Assembly: GCA_946183895.1 (NCBI GenBank)
Contig: CAMHDX010000030.1
Span: 1-8,182, forward strand
Source of the DNA: an uncultured Porphyromonadaceae bacterium
GTDB lineage: Bacteria; Bacteroidota; Bacteroidia; Bacteroidales; Muribaculaceae
Length of the DNA stretch: 8,182 nt
Direction: 5' to 3'
Every line of letters starts with the position of its first letter. Position 1 is the first letter of the stretch. This document shows, in pieces, positions 6,142 through 8,182 of this stretch. Both the position numbers and the translations under genes were made by a program. The notes under the pieces were generated by a model. That model was not told the DNA's origin, did no database searches, and saw nothing but the letters and a program-made list of their open reading frames with translations.

Positions 6142-7833
6142 TTAAAGTTGCTTATACAGTCCGTTGGACTTGTCAATCTCCTCCTGCGGCACGGGCAGGA
6201 AAATCTCGTTGTCGCTCACCGAGCGGCCGCTATAGTAAGTGCGCAGGTCGCTCTCCTGAGTCATATAGGTGTTCATCGTGTTGACCAGGTAGGTGTTGCC
6301 CCAACGCACCAGGTCAAACCAGCGGTTGCCCTCAAGCGCGAGCTCCAGGCGGCGCTCAAAGCGCACTGCCAGGCGGGCGCGGTCTTTGGTCCAGTAGAGG
6401 TTGCCGTCCCAGTCGGTGGGATACAGCTCAACGTAGTAGTCAGCCTTTTGCGGGTCGAGGTCCACGGGCGAGTAGTTGCCGTCGATGCTGGCAGCTGCGC
6501 GGGCGCGCACCTGGTTGATCAGGTCGCGGGCCTCAACGAGGTCCTCGTCAGTGGCGGCATTGGTGCCGGCAGCGAGCTCGATGAGAGCCTCAGCCTTGAG
6601 CAGCAGGATGTCGGCATAGCGGATAAACATGAAGTTGAGCGAGCTGCAGCCCCAGGGCCATGCTGCCAACGCGTCCTTGGGATCGGGCCAAGCCTTCTTG
6701 TTGGAGAACTGACCGTACACATCGATGGCACGGCACCAGCCGGCGGTGTAGGTGTGACCACGCCAGGGGAAGCCGATGCGGCCCACGGTGAAATCCAGAC
6801 GCGGGTCGAGCGTGCCGGCATAGTCCTCGGTCACATCAACGTCGTTGAACGAGCCGTCAAGATAGGGAAGGCCATTGTCGGGGTTGGTGCGGAAGGCGTT
6901 GACCAAGTTCTGCGAACCATAGAAGAAATCATCACCCGTGCCGTACAGGTTGCCGTCGCTATAGGTGCAGTTCAACAGGTTCGACCAGTTGATGTGGGCA
7001 TTGTCGCTCGCCGTGGAGCACTGGAGGGCGAAAATGCTCTCCGAGCCGTTGTTGAACGCAATCTTGGACATGTCGCCAAAGTTGCTAAACAACTTGTATT
7101 GTCCGCTGCTGATTACGGCGTCGGCATTCTCCTCGACACCTATCCAGTCGCCGGTGAAGGCGCACACCTTAGCCAAAATAGCCTGTGCGGTGGTGCGGGT
7201 GATGCGGCCCACGGGGCTCTTGGCGGCGGGCAACGCTGCGATGGCATCCTTCAGGTCGCTCTTGATGAAGTTGAAGATCTCGGCGCGGGAGAACTCGTCG
7301 TTAGTCTTGGAGTTCACGTCATCCCCCTCATTGAAGTAGGGAATGCGGTTGAAGATGCGAATCAGGTCAAAGTAGTACCATGCGCGCAGGGTCTTGAGCT
7401 CGCCCATGAGCTGGTCGGCATTAGAGATACCCTCGGCGTTGTGCAACGCGTTCATGGCGCTGTGCACACGCGAGATGGCGAAGTAGTTGTTGCGCCACTT
7501 GTCCAGACCGCTCACGTTGTCGGCGGTGATCTCGCTCACCTCGAGCAGGTGGATGTTCTCCTCCATACCCGTGCCGCCACCGCCCTTGTAGGCGTCATCG
7601 CTGCGCACGTCAAAAATCCAGTTGGTCGATGGACCGGCAAAAGCCTCGTTGTTGCCATAGAAGTGAGCCTCCAGACCGGCATAGGCCGATGCCACCAGAC
7701 CCTCGATGGAGCTGTCGTCGAGCTGCTCGCTCGTGAACTGGCCCTGGGGGACGGTGTCAAGCATGTCGTTACATGCCGTGGCGGCGGTCAGCAGCGCCGC
7801 GCCACACATCATTTTATATATAATAGATTTCAT
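6142..7833 (-). CDS. susD: SusD-like (RagB/SusD family) outer-membrane glycan-binding lipoprotein
   Basis: A 563-residue SusD homologue, the lid that closes over the SusC barrel and binds oligosaccharide before import. The signal peptide ends in TAATAC, giving C21 as the lipidated residue after type II cleavage, so it is anchored in the outer membrane and exposed at the surface. Family hallmarks are the N-terminal helical TPR-like region (GLVASAYAGLEAHF at 45-58, ELKTLRAWYYFDLIRIF at 145-161), LDPRLDFTVGR (342-352), FIRYADILLLKAEALIEL (403-420), FERRLELALEGNRWFDLVRW (492-511) and the C-terminal EIFLPVPQEEID (543-554). The length is normal for the family. It follows the SusC gene after 79 bp and precedes the binding lipoprotein by 19 bp. 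Fructan, probably levan, is the expected ligand because of the GH32 neighbours; the sequence alone does not prove it. The symbol denotes the family only. Confidence 0.96.
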   Translation of the reverse strand: MKSIIYKMMCGAALLTAATACNDMLDTVPQGQFTSEQLDDSSIEGLVASAYAGLEAHFYGNNEAFAGPSTNWIFDVRSDDAYKGGGGTGMEENIHLLEVSEITADNVSGLDKWRNNYFAISRVHSAMNALHNAEGISNADQLMGELKTLRAWYYFDLIRIFNRIPYFNEGDDVNSKTNDEFSRAEIFNFIKSDLKDAIAALPAAKSPVGRITRTTAQAILAKVCAFTGDWIGVEENADAVISSGQYKLFSNFGDMSKIAFNNGSESIFALQCSTASDNAHINWSNLLNCTYSDGNLYGTGDDFFYGSQNLVNAFRTNPDNGLPYLDGSFNDVDVTEDYAGTLDPRLDFTVGRIGFPWRGHTYTAGWCRAIDVYGQFSNKKAWPDPKDALAAWPWGCSSLNFMFIRYADILLLKAEALIELAAGTNAATDEDLVEARDLINQVRARAAASIDGNYSPVDLDPQKADYYVELYPTDWDGNLYWTKDRARLAVRFERRLELALEGNRWFDLVRWGNTYLVNTMNTYMTQESDLRTYYSGRSVSDNEIFLPVPQEEIDKSNGLYKQL

Positions 7834-7853
7834 TGTGTTATTATTAGTCGTTT

Positions 7854-7883
7854 TTCGAGTGCTCGTATGGTCGAGTGTTCGAA
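7854..7883. other. Interrupted inverted repeat between susC-like and susD-like genes
   Basis: On the plus strand TTCGA (7854-7858) and CTCG (7862-7865) pair with CGAG (7872-7875) and TCGAA (7879-7883). This makes a two-part stem with a symmetric 3-nt internal loop (GTG opposite TGT) and a 6-nt apical loop. It lies in the 79-bp gap between the two transporter genes. In the direction of transcription it is followed by A residues rather than T, so an intrinsic terminator is unlikely. A transcript-stability or differential-expression element is possible, but the stems are short and chance is not excluded. Confidence 0.4.
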
Positions 7884-7912
7884 TATTCTAATTAATTATG
7901 AATTTACCTCCA

Positions 7913-8182
7913 TTAGAACGAGATGTTCACACCCAGTGAGAATGTCCTTGCGCGGGGATACGGACCGTTGTCAACGCGAGCTCCGTACTGGCCCAGAGGC
8001 ACCTCGGGGTCAAGGCCCTTGTACTTGGTCATGGTGAACACATTCTCCACCTGGCCGTAGATGTTCAGAGCACTCATGCCCAGCGTCTTGAGCCACGGCT
8101 GGTCAAAGCGATAGCTCAGCTTAATGTACTTGCACTTCATGTAAGAGCCATTCTCGACAAAGTAGGTCGACATGCGGCTCTC
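7913..8182 (-). CDS. susC: SusC-like TonB-dependent outer-membrane transporter, C-terminal end (5' part beyond window)
   Basis: The visible 89 codons are the last strands of a SusC/RagA-family TonB-dependent transporter, the energised outer-membrane barrel that imports glycan fragments with SusD. Diagnostic features are the segment FVENGSYMKCKYIKLSYRF, typical of the penultimate barrel strands; the block VENVFTMTKYKGLDPEV, which matches the family pattern of N-x-F-T-x-T-x-Y-x-G-x-D-P-E; and the final strand FSLGVNISF ending in the C-terminal Phe needed for barrel assembly. The reading frame is open to the right edge, so the Met at 8173 is internal and not a start. The gene is the first of this train visible here; its promoter and the plug domain lie outside. 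Substrate is inferred from the GH32 genes downstream. The symbol denotes the family only. Confidence 0.93.
   Translation of the reverse strand, partial: ESRMSTYFVENGSYMKCKYIKLSYRFDQPWLKTLGMSALNIYGQVENVFTMTKYKGLDPEVPLGQYGARVDNGPYPRARTFSLGVNISF

Noticed and set aside
6148..8037. Open reading frame of 629 codons on the plus strand opposite the susD-like gene
   Set aside because: Its translation is a Val/Ala/Gly/Leu/His-rich string with no recognisable domain. It lies antisense to a clear SusD gene in GC-rich DNA, where antisense stops are rare.

Overview
The window is GC-rich and reads entirely on the minus strand as one compact gene train. The genes point to Bacteroidota: a SusC/SusD pair, a lipobox-bearing surface glycan-binding protein, no recognisable Shine-Dalgarno sites, and two family GH32 enzymes. 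The GC-rich coding and the dockerin-like C-terminus suggest a gut lineage such as Muribaculaceae or Prevotella relatives, but this placement is inference only.

Layout in transcription order, from right (8182) to left (1): the C-terminal end of a SusC-like TonB-dependent transporter (7913-8182, cut by the window edge); a SusD-like lipoprotein (6142-7833); a lipoprotein with an Fn3-like domain and two tandem copies of a DUF4960-like domain (4128-6122), probably the surface glycan-binding protein; a secreted LamG-GH32-dockerin-like protein (1650-4034); a small DUF1573-like Ig-fold protein (1020-1640); and the N-terminal 325 residues of a second GH32 (1-976, cut by the window edge). Gaps are 79, 19, 93, 9 and 43 bp, which fits a single operon. 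The two longest gaps with clear structure each hold an inverted repeat. No stretch over 100 bp lacks a gene. No RNA gene, mobile element, CRISPR array or regulator was seen.

Together the genes look like a fructan, most likely levan, polysaccharide utilisation locus. The glycan-binding lipoprotein and the SusCD pair would capture and import fructo-oligosaccharides, and the two GH32 enzymes would cut the polymer outside the outer membrane or in the periplasm. From memory, the order SusC, SusD, DUF4960-type binding protein, GH32, GH32 matches the Bacteroides thetaiotaomicron levan locus (BT1763 to BT1759). The departures are the extra DUF1573 gene, a GH32 with Glu where the nucleophile Asp normally sits, a dockerin-like tail, and a doubled binding domain containing a 193-bp tract identical between the copies.

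I do not see a wholly new system here. The notable points are variations inside a known type of locus.
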